Of a DNA stretch of 64,000 bases, positions 25,418 through 34,408 are shown piece after piece. Numbering within the stretch: position 1 is the first letter of the stretch; every line of letters begins with the position of its first letter. A program made the position numbers and the translations under genes. The DNA is taken from assembly GCA_944384815.1 (NCBI GenBank), contig CALWUW010000036.1:62001-126000 (forward strand), in the 5' to 3' direction. The notes under the pieces were generated by a model. It saw only the letters and a program-made list of their open reading frames with translations, was not told the origin of the DNA and searched no databases. Source of the DNA: an uncultured Clostridia bacterium. Its GTDB lineage: Bacteria; Bacillota; Clostridia; Oscillospirales; Acutalibacteraceae.

Positions 25418-28138
25418 ATGGGAAAGAATTATCTTTTGATGAACGATTATTTTGATGCGGTCCTTTGCTCGTCGGGCTTTTCCAGCATTCGCGCCACGGA
25501 AGATGTCCAGCAGACCCAGATCGTCCGGGAAGGAGAATATTACGGAGAGATCGAGGCCAATTATGCCTATGGCGGGGAGACCATCCATTTCGACACCGGT
25601 GTGGATCCTGCACAGGAAGCCTATGAGCGCCGGGGCGGCAAGGTGAAAGTAACGTATACCTACCCGGGCAGCCCCCAAAAACCTCTTGCCTGTGAGAATG
25701 TGTATTACCTCCACGGCGAGACCCTGACCCAAACCTTTACCTTCCGCAACACAGGGGATCAGCCTTTGGAGATCCTGGATCTTTACACCCACTATCCCTC
25801 CAACACCCATTTCGGCTGGGGGCAGAGCGCGGTGGATAAGCTGATCGTTCACAGCTTTATGGCGGGCCACGGCTCCTATATCTATCATACCCGGCTGGAT
25901 CTTACCGGCCCTTACCTGACCATTTTCCCCACAGGGGATAGCAAATTTGAGTATTATTTCGGCCGCCCCACCCGGGACCCGAAAAAAATAGAAGGAGAGC
26001 ACCGCCCCGATTACCTGGGAGCGTATATCCACGCCAAGGGCGCCCACGCAGAGGCGGTGGAAAAGCACGGCACCAACTGGCGCCACCCGGTTTCCTCCCG
26101 GGTGCTTCAGCCGGGCGAAAGCGCGGAATACAGCTTTGACTATTTCTGGGTCAACGGCCGGGATAACGGCGTCCGGGAAGCGCTGTACCAGCGGGGTTCC
26201 CTGGATATTCTCTCCGTTCCCGGTTATACCCTTCCCCGGGGAGACGACGCCCGTCTTTCCATCCGCACCAAGTATCGGGATCTGGAGATCCAGGCGGAAT
26301 ATCCCGATTCCACCTGCGTCCGGCTTCTTTCCCATGAAGGGGATCGCTACATCTATTCCCTGGATTTCAAAAAGCTGGGAGAAAATAAGCTGACCGTCCG
26401 TTACGACGGAGGCAGAAAATGGACGGACATTCAGTATTTCATCACCGAGCCGGTGCGCACCCTGCTGGAAAAGCGGGCCAAATTCCTGGTGGATCACCAG
26501 ATGCGGGATGAAAGCAAGTGGTATAAGGGCCTTTTCTGCGAGGTGAACAACCGCACAGGAGAATGGATGCACCCGGATTTTTACGATCTCATCGAAGGCT
26601 GGCGGATCTATATGGTCACCTGCGACGATCCCGGCCTGGCCAAGCCCGCCTTCCTTTCCGGGCTTTTGGCGGAGTATCCCGATCCCCGGGGCGTGGAGGC
26701 CATGGATTATTACATCCAGAACTATGTATGGGGCGGCCTGCAGATGACCACGGAGGAGGAATACCCCTACGCCATTTACGGCACCCCCAACTGGTACGCA
26801 AACCGCACCAGCGAAGACGACGGCCTGGGCACCACCATGAAGCCGGCGCAGCTGCATTTGTGGCGGATCTACGATTATGCCCACATTGCCCTGATGTATC
26901 TCAATATGTATCGCATTGCCCGGGATTATCCCCAGATCAAGACCCAGCTCACCGCCAAGGAATACCTGGAGCGAGCCTATGAGACGGCCCGGGCGGTGTT
27001 CATCTATCCCATGGAGCTGGACAGCTGGTCCGCTTATAAAACCGGTCTATACAACGAGCTGTGCTATCCGGAGATCATTGCGGAGCTGGAGAAAAACGGG
27101 GAGCATCGCAAAGCCCAGCGGCTGCAGTTCCACTGGGAGCGGAAGGTGCGCTTCTTCGTCAATGAAAGCACGGACCTTTTCGGCTCCGAGTTCCCCTTTG
27201 ACACCACCGGCTTTGAATCCACCCATGCCTTTGCCAAGTGCGGCCTCCATTACTCCAACCCCTGCCAGCCGGAGCAGGAGCATATGCGCCGTCGGGATAT
27301 GCCTTACGATCACGCCATCCGGTTCATGCGGGCGCAGATCAACTCCAACCTGGCCTGCCGGGGCACCATCGAGCCCGCCTATTTCTGGTACGGCAGCGAT
27401 TATCGCCCGGGGAATTATCATTCCCTGCTGGCCTATATGTCCCCGGTGTGCGGCTGGGCGCTGATGGACTATTCCCTGTATTACGCGGAAAAGCCCTTTG
27501 ATTACCTGCGCATCGGCTATGGCTCCATGCTTAGCTCTTACGCCATTCTGAACACCGGAGACGAGGAAAGCAATTACGGCTACTGGTACCCCGGCAAGGA
27601 AATGGACGGCGCTTCCTGCGGCGTTTACGAGGCTTCTCCTTACGGCTACAGCTGGCTGGGGATCCTTCATCCCCGGGGCGTGTGGTTCTATTCCGGAGAA
27701 TCGGATCTTACCTGGTGCGGCTCCATGCGGGGAATGCACACTATCCTGACCGATGACCCCATCTTCGGCAAATTTGTATACGGCGGCAATTATAGAGAGG
27801 AAGAGGGCGTCCAGCGGGTCACTCCCCGGGACGGCATCCTCCGCCGGTTCCATATTGTGTCGGAAAACCGCCAGCTGAATATGGTCTTTGACCGGGGGCA
27901 CTTTGTGGAAGGGGAGGACATCCGTGTGTCCGGGGATTACAGCCGGATAGAGCTTTCTCTGGACGCTTCCGCCATTCCCCAGGGGGAAGTCACCGCGGCT
28001 ATCCGTACCGGTGAATTCGGAGAGTACCGCCTCCTTTGTGACGGACAGGTTCTGGAAGGCAAGTATGACGACGGTATCACCCTCTACACCTTCCCGGCGG
28101 CCGGAAAAGTGCATCGGATAGTTTTGGAAAAGATTTGA
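25418..28138 (+). CDS. DUF5695-like large carbohydrate-related protein
   Basis: A 906-residue protein without signal peptide. The first 330 residues are beta-rich (ENVYYLHGETLTQTFTFRNTGDQPLEIL resembles a beta-sandwich of glycoside hydrolases). Residues about 350-720 are helical with many aromatic and acidic residues, like an (alpha/alpha)6 barrel: DFYDLIEGWRIYMVT, EYPYAIYGTPNWYANRTSEDDGLG, WSAYKTGLYNELCYPEII. The C-terminal 150 residues are beta again. I think it belongs to the DUF5695 family, which is probably carbohydrate-active, but no catalytic pair can be named. ATG at 25418 follows GGGGAG. Monocistronic with its own terminator. Confidence 0.7.
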   Translation: MGKNYLLMNDYFDAVLCSSGFSSIRATEDVQQTQIVREGEYYGEIEANYAYGGETIHFDTGVDPAQEAYERRGGKVKVTYTYPGSPQKPLACENVYYLHGETLTQTFTFRNTGDQPLEILDLYTHYPSNTHFGWGQSAVDKLIVHSFMAGHGSYIYHTRLDLTGPYLTIFPTGDSKFEYYFGRPTRDPKKIEGEHRPDYLGAYIHAKGAHAEAVEKHGTNWRHPVSSRVLQPGESAEYSFDYFWVNGRDNGVREALYQRGSLDILSVPGYTLPRGDDARLSIRTKYRDLEIQAEYPDSTCVRLLSHEGDRYIYSLDFKKLGENKLTVRYDGGRKWTDIQYFITEPVRTLLEKRAKFLVDHQMRDESKWYKGLFCEVNNRTGEWMHPDFYDLIEGWRIYMVTCDDPGLAKPAFLSGLLAEYPDPRGVEAMDYYIQNYVWGGLQMTTEEEYPYAIYGTPNWYANRTSEDDGLGTTMKPAQLHLWRIYDYAHIALMYLNMYRIARDYPQIKTQLTAKEYLERAYETARAVFIYPMELDSWSAYKTGLYNELCYPEIIAELEKNGEHRKAQRLQFHWERKVRFFVNESTDLFGSEFPFDTTGFESTHAFAKCGLHYSNPCQPEQEHMRRRDMPYDHAIRFMRAQINSNLACRGTIEPAYFWYGSDYRPGNYHSLLAYMSPVCGWALMDYSLYYAEKPFDYLRIGYGSMLSSYAILNTGDEESNYGYWYPGKEMDGASCGVYEASPYGYSWLGILHPRGVWFYSGESDLTWCGSMRGMHTILTDDPIFGKFVYGGNYREEEGVQRVTPRDGILRRFHIVSENRQLNMVFDRGHFVEGEDIRVSGDYSRIELSLDASAIPQGEVTAAIRTGEFGEYRLLCDGQVLEGKYDDGITLYTFPAAGKVHRIVLEKI

Positions 28139-28186
28139 GCCTGAGCCGGCTTTCGTAAACTGGTGAAAAACCTGGTGAAAACACAG

Positions 28187-28219
28187 AAAAGCCCCGCCCT
28201 TAATGGGCGGGGCTTTTAT
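28187..28219. terminator. Bidirectional terminator between convergent genes
   Basis: AAAAGCCCCGCCC/GGGCGGGGCTTTT stem with a 5-base loop, T-rich on both sides. Confidence 0.85.
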
Positions 28220-28262
28220 AGTATGGATCCATCTGATGTTTCGGTCATCGGCCCAATGGTTC

Positions 28263-28298
28263 GGCCATTGCGGTTATTGCGGCGATTGCAGCCATTGG
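28263..28298. repeat. 9-bp tandem array (GGCCATTGC type)
   Basis: Four units: GGCCATTGC, GGTTATTGC, GGCGATTGC, AGCCATTGG. Confidence 0.7.
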
Positions 28299-28363
28299 GG
28301 TGGCTGCAGCCGTTAAAGGCAGGAGAGGGAAAACGCAAAACGCAATCCACAGACCACAGGTTT

Positions 28364-28398
28364 CAGTCCTCAGTTTTTAGCCCTCAGTCCTTAGTCCT
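28364..28398. repeat. 7-bp tandem array (CAGTCCT type) entering a coding region
   Basis: Five units: CAGTCCT, CAGTTTT, TAGCCCT, CAGTCCT, TAGTCCT. The last eight bases are the stop codon and final codons of the CNNM-type gene, so the array overlaps the 3' end of a reading frame. Confidence 0.75.
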
Positions 28399-29935
28399 CA
28401 TCAGAAGGCTTTTTCTCCCGGTTTTTTTCTTGTTTTTCCTGTTTTTCCTTTTTGGGGGCTTCTTCTTCCAGATCTTCATCCGGCAGGGAACGCTTTTCAA
28501 TAAAGATCCGGGCGATACGACGTTCTTCCACTCCTTCCACCGTCAAAGTCAGGCGGCCTATTTCCACGCAGGGGTGTTCCCCAGGGAGGGGAATGCGGCC
28601 CAAGCGCTCCATCATCAGCCCGGCGATGGTATCGTACTCGCTTTCGGGAAGCTCCACCCCGGTAAGATCTTCGATCTCGTCAATGGGAGTGGTGCCGTCC
28701 ACAGTGAAGGTGTTGTCGCTGACTTTCTGAATCTCTTCCTCTTCGTGGTCGTATTCATCCTGAATATTGCCCACAATGGACTCCAGAAGGTCCTCCATGG
28801 TGATCAGGCCTTCTGTTCCGCCGTATTCATCCACGATAATGGCGATCTGCAGCTTGCGCTCGGTCATTTCCGCAAACAGATCACTGCAGCTTTTGCTTTC
28901 CGGCACAAAATAGGCCGGACGCATCAGCTCCGTCAGCTTCAGATCCTGGGCGGAGGCTCCTACGTATTTCAAAAGATCCTTTACGTATACAATGCCAATG
29001 ATATTGTCCAGATCCTCGTGGTATACCGGGATCCGGGAATAGCCTTCCTTCACGGAAAGGGAGATCACGTCCTGAATGGTGTCCGTATCCTCCACAGCGC
29101 CGATGTCCGTGCGGTGCGTCATGGCTTCCACCACGGAAGCGTCGTGGAAATCAAAGATGTTGGAGATCATATCCTTGGCGTCCCCGTCGATAACACCTTT
29201 TTCCTCTCCGGCGTCCACCATCATCAGGATCTCTTCCTCTGTGACCATATCCTCCTTGGCGTTGGGGTCCACCCCTAAAAGCCGGAGCACCAGGTTGGTG
29301 GAAACGGTGAGCAAAGAGATCAGGGGCTTAAACAAAACGGAGACGAACCGCAAGCTTCGTTCCACCCGGAAGCTGAACTTTTCCGGATTCTGAATGGCGA
29401 TCTTTTTAGGCACCAGCTCTCCGAAGACCAGGGAGAAATAGGAAAGGATCAGGGTAACCAGCACGGTGGATATGCCGGCCAGAACGTCCACGGAAACCGG
29501 CAGGAAGGAAGCCATCCACAGGGCCATGGGGCCGGAAAAGCTTTCTGCCGCGGAAGCGGAGGTAAGGAAGCCGGCCAAGGTCACGCCGATCTGAATGGTG
29601 GAAAGGAAGCGGCTGGAATTTTCCGTCAGGCGAAGAAGCCTGCGGGCCTTTTTGCTGCCCTCTTCCGCCATTTTCCGCAGGCGGTTGTCATTAAGGGAGA
29701 TCACGGCCATTTCGGAGGCCGCAAAGAAGCCGTTAATGAGAATCAGCACCACCAGGAGGAAAATGGAAAGCAGCGGATTCCCTCCGGAGGAGACTCCCTC
29801 CGCCCCGGCGGCAGCCTCAGCGAGGTTCGGATCACCGGTCAGCGGCAACGTGCCGGACTGGGTGAGAAAACGGATACCGTCAAAACATTGCAAACTTTGC
29901 AAACAGTGAAAACAGCCTTCTGGTTCGGGAGGCAT
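28391..29935 (-). CDS. CNNM/HlyC-CorC family membrane protein
   Basis: A 514-residue integral membrane protein of the CNNM/CorC (hemolysin) group, linked to magnesium or other metal export and homeostasis. The order is a DUF21 membrane domain (from LLSIFLLVVLILINGFFAASEMAVISL), two CBS modules (for example MTHRTDIGAVEDTDTIQDV), and a C-terminal CorC/HlyC domain (DGTTPIDEIEDLTGVELPE). It ends in a Glu/Lys-rich tail (EKQEKQEKNREKKPSDED). The start is set at 29935 with GGGGAA upstream; residues before the membrane domain are atypical (MPPEPEGCFHC), so a start further inside is possible. Transcribed away from the PFOR gene. Confidence 0.88.
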   Translation of the reverse strand: MPPEPEGCFHCLQSLQCFDGIRFLTQSGTLPLTGDPNLAEAAAGAEGVSSGGNPLLSIFLLVVLILINGFFAASEMAVISLNDNRLRKMAEEGSKKARRLLRLTENSSRFLSTIQIGVTLAGFLTSASAAESFSGPMALWMASFLPVSVDVLAGISTVLVTLILSYFSLVFGELVPKKIAIQNPEKFSFRVERSLRFVSVLFKPLISLLTVSTNLVLRLLGVDPNAKEDMVTEEEILMMVDAGEEKGVIDGDAKDMISNIFDFHDASVVEAMTHRTDIGAVEDTDTIQDVISLSVKEGYSRIPVYHEDLDNIIGIVYVKDLLKYVGASAQDLKLTELMRPAYFVPESKSCSDLFAEMTERKLQIAIIVDEYGGTEGLITMEDLLESIVGNIQDEYDHEEEEIQKVSDNTFTVDGTTPIDEIEDLTGVELPESEYDTIAGLMMERLGRIPLPGEHPCVEIGRLTLTVEGVEERRIARIFIEKRSLPDEDLEEEAPKKEKQEKQEKNREKKPSDED

Positions 29936-30420
29936 AAAAATTTGTTCCCCTTTCTTGGATCTTACAATATTTTTTCCTTTGTTCCCCGGATTTCGGGGAG
30001 CTTTTCTGCCGAAGCAAAGCCCCGGCCTTGCCTTTTCGTTTCCGGAAAAGCAAACTGACAACTCCATTTTACCGTAAAACCCAAGGGTTTGGCAAGGAAA
30101 GCGCTTTTGTCTGCGGCATTGTGCGGCGGAGAAAAAGAAAGGCAAGGGCGGTGTAAAACCGAAAAAGCAATCCACAGGGGGTCTCAGGGCGAAAAACGCC
30201 TGTTTTTCCCTATCTTGTAAAACCCAAGAAAAAATTTTTCCGTTTCCGGGAAAAATCCGGTGCTCTCCCAGGGAATTTTCCGGAAATACCCCGTAAAAAA
30301 GCTGTTTTTCCCTTTACAGAAAGCGGAAAAAATGGTATGCTGTAAGAAACGTGGACGGGGCATCGCTGCGCCCGCGCCCGGATGTTATACATTTTATCCT
30401 TAAAGGAGGAAAATACCATA
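29936..30420. other. Divergent promoter region of CNNM and PFOR genes
   Basis: Contains the PFOR promoter at 30313-30341 and a GGCG-AAAAA-CGCC hairpin with T-tract at about 30187-30210. There is no gene. Confidence 0.55.
30313..30341 (+). promoter_or_regulatory. Promoter of the PFOR gene
   Basis: TTTACA, 17-base spacer, TATGCT, about 80 bases before the start codon. Confidence 0.6.
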
Positions 30421-33400
30421 ATGATGGATGCCAGAAAAATGAAAAGTATGGATGGCAACACCGCTGCGGCGCATGTAGCGTACGCATTTACGGAAGTTGC
30501 AGCCATCTACCCCATCACCCCGTCCAGCCCTATGGCGGATAATGTGGACGTTTGGTCCGCTGCCGGCCAGAAGAACATCTTCGGCACGCAGGTGAACGTA
30601 ATGGAAATGCAGTCGGAAGCCGGTGCTGCCGGCGCCGTGCACGGCTCTTTGGCCGCCGGTGCTCTCACCACCACCTTCACCGCTTCCCAGGGCCTTTTGC
30701 TGATGATCCCCAATATGTACAAGATCGCCGGCGAATTGCTGCCCAGCGTGTTCCATGTTTCCGCCCGCTGCGTAGCCAGCCACGCTCTGAGCATTTTCGG
30801 CGATCATTCCGACGTGTATGCCTGCCGTCAGACGGGCTTCGCCATGCTGGCGGAGACCAATCCTCAGGAAGTTATGGACCTTTCCGCTGTGGCGCATCTT
30901 TCCGCCATCAAGGGAAGAGTTCCCTTCATCAACTTCTTCGACGGCTTCCGGACTTCCCACGAGATCCAGAAGATCAAGGTTTGGGATTATGAGGACCTTG
31001 CCCAGATGACCGACTGGGATGCCATCAAGGCGTTCCGGGATCATGCTCTGAATCCGGAGCATCCGGCCATGCGCGGCTCCCACGAAAACGGAGACATTTT
31101 CTTCCAGCATCGTGAGGCCTGCAACAAGTACTATGAAGCCCTTCCCGCCGTTGTGGAAGAGTACATGAACAAGGTCAATGAGAAGCTGGGAACGGATTAC
31201 AAGCTGTTCAACTACTACGGCGCGCCGGACGCGGACCGTGTGATCATTGCCATGGGCTCCGTCTGCGACGTAGCCGAGGAAGTCATTGACTACCTCACCG
31301 CCAAGGGTGAGAAAGTGGGCCTGGTAAAGGTTCGCCTGTATCGTCCCTTCGTAGCTTCCAAGCTGCTGGAAGTCATCCCTGCCACGGCCAAGAAGATCGC
31401 CGTGCTGGACCGCACCAAGGAGCCCGGCTCTTTGGGCGAGCCTCTGTATCTGGACGTTGTAGCGGCTCTCCGCGAAGCCGGCAACACCGCAGCCGTTATC
31501 GGCGGCCGGTATGCCCTGGGCTCCAAGGATACGCCTCCTTCCTCCATCTTTGCTGTGTATGAGGAGCTGTCCAAGGACGAGATGAAGCCCCGCTTCACTC
31601 TGGGCATCACCGACGACGTCACCTACCTCTCTCTGGAAGAGAAGCCCGCTCCCAACACCGCCGCAGAAGGCACCACCGAGTGCAAGTTCTGGGGTCTGGG
31701 CGGCGACGGCACCGTAGGCGCCAACAAGAACTCCACCAAGATCATCGGCGACCATACCGATAAATACATCCAGGCTTATTTCCAGTATGACTCCAAGAAG
31801 ACCGGCGGCGTCACCATCAGCCACCTGCGCTTCGGCGATAAGCCCATCAAGAGCCCCTATTACATCAACAAGGCGGACTTTGTGGCTTGCCATAACCCCT
31901 CCTATGTGGTTAAGGGCTACAAGATGGTCAACGACGTAAAGCCCGGCGGTATTTTCCTGATCAACTGCCAGTGGAACGACGCGGAGCTGGATCATCATAT
32001 GCCTGCAGAAGCCAAGCGCTATATCGCTAAGAACAACATTCAGCTTTATACCATCAACGCCATTGATAAGGCCATCGAGATCGGCATGGGCAAGCGCACC
32101 AACACCATTCTCCAGTCCGCATTCTTTGCTCTGGCCAACATCATGCCCGCTGAGGACGCTATCCGCTTCATGAAGGAAGCAGCTAAGAAGTCCTACTCCA
32201 AGAAGGGCGAAGCCGTTGTGGAAATGAACTATAAGGCTATCGACGCCGGCAAGGACGCTATCCACAAGGTAGAAGTTCCCGCTTCCTGGGCAGAGGCCAC
32301 CGACGCTCCCAACACCACCGTTCTGGAAGGCAATGCCGATACCGTGAAGATGGTAAAGGAGATCATGGAGCCCGTTGCCAAGATGGACGGCGACAGCCTG
32401 CCTGTTTCCGCTTTCATGGAGTATGTGGACGGCCAGTTCCCCCAGGGTGCTTCCGCTTATGAGAAGCGCGGCGTAGCCGTGACCGTTCCGGAATGGCATC
32501 CCGAAAACTGCATCCAGTGCAACCAGTGCGCCTTTGTTTGCCCCCATGCCACCATTCGTCCCTTCGCCCTGACCAAGGAAGAAGTGGAGAAGGCTCCGGA
32601 GGCTCTCAAGTCCGTAAAGATGAACGGCAAGGGCTGCGAGGAATATTCCTTCACCATGGCCGTTTCTCCTCTGGACTGCATGGGCTGCGGCGTTTGCGTA
32701 AAGGTTTGCCCCATGTCCGCCAAGGAAAACAAGGCTTTGGTTATGGTTCCCCAGGAGAGCCAGGCAGCGCAGCAGGAAGTATTCAACTATGCAGTTGAAA
32801 ATGTCCGCAAGAAGGACAATATGCCTGCCGAGACCACTGTGAAGGGCTCTCAGTTCAACCAGCCCCTGCTGGAATTCTCCGGCAGCTGCGCCGGCTGTGC
32901 GGAAACCAGCTATGCCCGTCTGATCACCCAGCTGTTCGGTGAGAGAATGTTTATCTCCAACGCAACAGGATGCTCCTCCATCTGGGGCGGCCCTGCGGCA
33001 ACCTCTCCCTATACAGTGAACAAAGTCAGCGGCCACGGCCCCGCATGGGCAAACAGCTTGTTTGAGGATAACGCCGAGCACGGCTTTGGTATGTACCTGG
33101 GCCAGAAGGCTATCCGTGATTCCCTGATCGCTCAGATCCGTGAGCTGCGGGAAGTGACCGAGTCCGAGAGCAAGAAGGCGGCTATCGACGCTTACCTGGC
33201 TACTTTGGACGACGGCAAGGCCAACGGACCTGCCACGGACGCTTTGGTAGCAGAGCTGGAGAAGGATCCGGACTGCAAGTACAGCCAGGCCATCCTGCCC
33301 AAGAAGAGCTACCTGGCCAAGAAGTCCATCTGGATCTTCGGCGGCGACGGCTGGGCATACGACATCGGCTTCGGCGGCCTGGATCACGTTCTGGCCTCCG

Positions 33401-33966
33401 GTGAAGATGTAAACGTAATGGTATTCGACACGGAAGTGTACTCCAACACAGGCGGCCAGGCTTCCAAGGCCAGCCAGATCGGCCAGGTGGCTCAGTTTGC
33501 TGCCGCCGGTAAGGCCATCGGCAAGAAGAGCCTTGCAGACATCGCCATGAGCTATGGCTACGTATACGTGGCACAGATCGCCATGGGCGCCAACCAGGCT
33601 CAGACCATGAAGGCTCTGATAGAAGCGGAAGCGTATCATGGTCCTTCCCTGATCATCGGCTATTCTCCCTGCGAGATGCACGGTGTAAAGGGCGGCATGA
33701 CCAACTGCCAGGATGAAATGAAGAAGGCTGTTGCCGCCGGTTACTGGAATATGTTCCGGTACAACCCGGCTCTGAAGGCAGAAGGCAAGAATCCTTTCAT
33801 TCTGGACAGCAAGCCCGCTACGGAAGACTATAAGGCCTTCATCACCGGCGAAACCCGTTACAGCCGCCTGAAGCTGGCGAACCCGGAGCGCGCCGAGGTT
33901 CTCTTCGAGAAAGCCGCCGAGCGTGCCCAGGAAAGATACCAGCAGCTGGAAGAAAGAGCGAAATAA
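30421..33966 (+). CDS. nifJ: Pyruvate:ferredoxin (flavodoxin) oxidoreductase
   Basis: A 1181-residue single-chain PFOR that oxidises pyruvate to acetyl-CoA and CO2 and reduces ferredoxin. Domains I and II bind pyruvate and TPP (YPITPSSPMADN near the N-terminus). An inserted ferredoxin domain has two cluster motifs, CIQCNQCAFVCP from C697 and CMGCGVCVKVCP from C753. The proximal cluster begins at CAGC (C823). The TPP-binding segment is GGDGWAYDIGFGG near residue 975, followed by TEVYSNTGGQASKAS. ATG at 30421 has AAAGGAGG. Codon use is the most biased in the window (AAG, GGC, CTG, GCC), implying very high expression. Monocistronic, with two terminators in series. Confidence 0.97.
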   Translation: MMDARKMKSMDGNTAAAHVAYAFTEVAAIYPITPSSPMADNVDVWSAAGQKNIFGTQVNVMEMQSEAGAAGAVHGSLAAGALTTTFTASQGLLLMIPNMYKIAGELLPSVFHVSARCVASHALSIFGDHSDVYACRQTGFAMLAETNPQEVMDLSAVAHLSAIKGRVPFINFFDGFRTSHEIQKIKVWDYEDLAQMTDWDAIKAFRDHALNPEHPAMRGSHENGDIFFQHREACNKYYEALPAVVEEYMNKVNEKLGTDYKLFNYYGAPDADRVIIAMGSVCDVAEEVIDYLTAKGEKVGLVKVRLYRPFVASKLLEVIPATAKKIAVLDRTKEPGSLGEPLYLDVVAALREAGNTAAVIGGRYALGSKDTPPSSIFAVYEELSKDEMKPRFTLGITDDVTYLSLEEKPAPNTAAEGTTECKFWGLGGDGTVGANKNSTKIIGDHTDKYIQAYFQYDSKKTGGVTISHLRFGDKPIKSPYYINKADFVACHNPSYVVKGYKMVNDVKPGGIFLINCQWNDAELDHHMPAEAKRYIAKNNIQLYTINAIDKAIEIGMGKRTNTILQSAFFALANIMPAEDAIRFMKEAAKKSYSKKGEAVVEMNYKAIDAGKDAIHKVEVPASWAEATDAPNTTVLEGNADTVKMVKEIMEPVAKMDGDSLPVSAFMEYVDGQFPQGASAYEKRGVAVTVPEWHPENCIQCNQCAFVCPHATIRPFALTKEEVEKAPEALKSVKMNGKGCEEYSFTMAVSPLDCMGCGVCVKVCPMSAKENKALVMVPQESQAAQQEVFNYAVENVRKKDNMPAETTVKGSQFNQPLLEFSGSCAGCAETSYARLITQLFGERMFISNATGCSSIWGGPAATSPYTVNKVSGHGPAWANSLFEDNAEHGFGMYLGQKAIRDSLIAQIRELREVTESESKKAAIDAYLATLDDGKANGPATDALVAELEKDPDCKYSQAILPKKSYLAKKSIWIFGGDGWAYDIGFGGLDHVLASGEDVNVMVFDTEVYSNTGGQASKASQIGQVAQFAAAGKAIGKKSLADIAMSYGYVYVAQIAMGANQAQTMKALIEAEAYHGPSLIIGYSPCEMHGVKGGMTNCQDEMKKAVAAGYWNMFRYNPALKAEGKNPFILDSKPATEDYKAFITGETRYSRLKLANPERAEVLFEKAAERAQERYQQLEERAK

Positions 33967-34011
33967 TCTCTTTGGCTGAAGGTTTCTCTTAGCTTATTCA
34001 CTGCAAATGCC

Positions 34012-34050
34012 ATCTCCCGTTTCCCTTTGGGAAGCGGGAGATCTTTTTTT
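34012..34050 (+). terminator. First PFOR terminator
   Basis: ATCTCCCG/CGGGAGAT stem extended by TTCCC/GGGAA, then TTTTTTT. Confidence 0.85.
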
Positions 34051-34104
34051 GGCGGACAAAGGTTGAAGCTTAAATACAGTGTCGTGCGCCCAGCGTCTAA
34101 AGAA

Positions 34105-34140
34105 AAATACCCTCTGCTTTGCAAAGCAGAGGGTATTTTT
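34105..34140. terminator. Second PFOR terminator, perfect palindrome
   Basis: AAATACCCTCTGCTTT pairs with AAAGCAGAGGGTATTT around a GC centre; TTTTAATTT follows. It can work in both directions and so also serves the leftward gene. Confidence 0.8.
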
Positions 34141-34336
34141 AATTTAGCATATCGATTAGATTATCTTTAAATTGTAACCATCCGGCCAAAATCGGGGGAA
34201 GAGCTGCTGAAGGTTTCGGACTTCTGGGTCTCTGGATTCCCGAATTTTTAGGCATCCAGGCATCCAGACTCCCGCAGTTCCGAATTTCCGGTCTTCCGGT
34301 CTCCCCGGGGATCCCGGGAGTTCCTTGCCTTTTACC

Positions 34337-34378
34337 GGATAAAGGATAAGGGACAAGGGATAGGGGATAAGGGATAAA
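34337..34378. repeat. 7-bp tandem array (GGATAAG type)
   Basis: Six perfect-register 7-base units: GGATAAA, GGATAAG, GGACAAG, GGATAGG, GGATAAG, GGATAAA. It ends 30 bases from the stop of the leftward unknown gene. Confidence 0.85.
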
Positions 34379-34408
34379 GAAAACAAAAAAGGGAAAAGGA
34401 AAAAGGAA

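Noticed and set aside
24446..26884. 812-codon minus-strand frame across hflC and the DUF5695-like gene
   Set aside because: It spans two real rightward genes and their terminator.
30400..33681. 1093-codon open frame on the minus strand opposite PFOR
   Set aside because: It is a shadow of the very biased codon use of PFOR; its translation has no recognisable family and no ribosome binding site.
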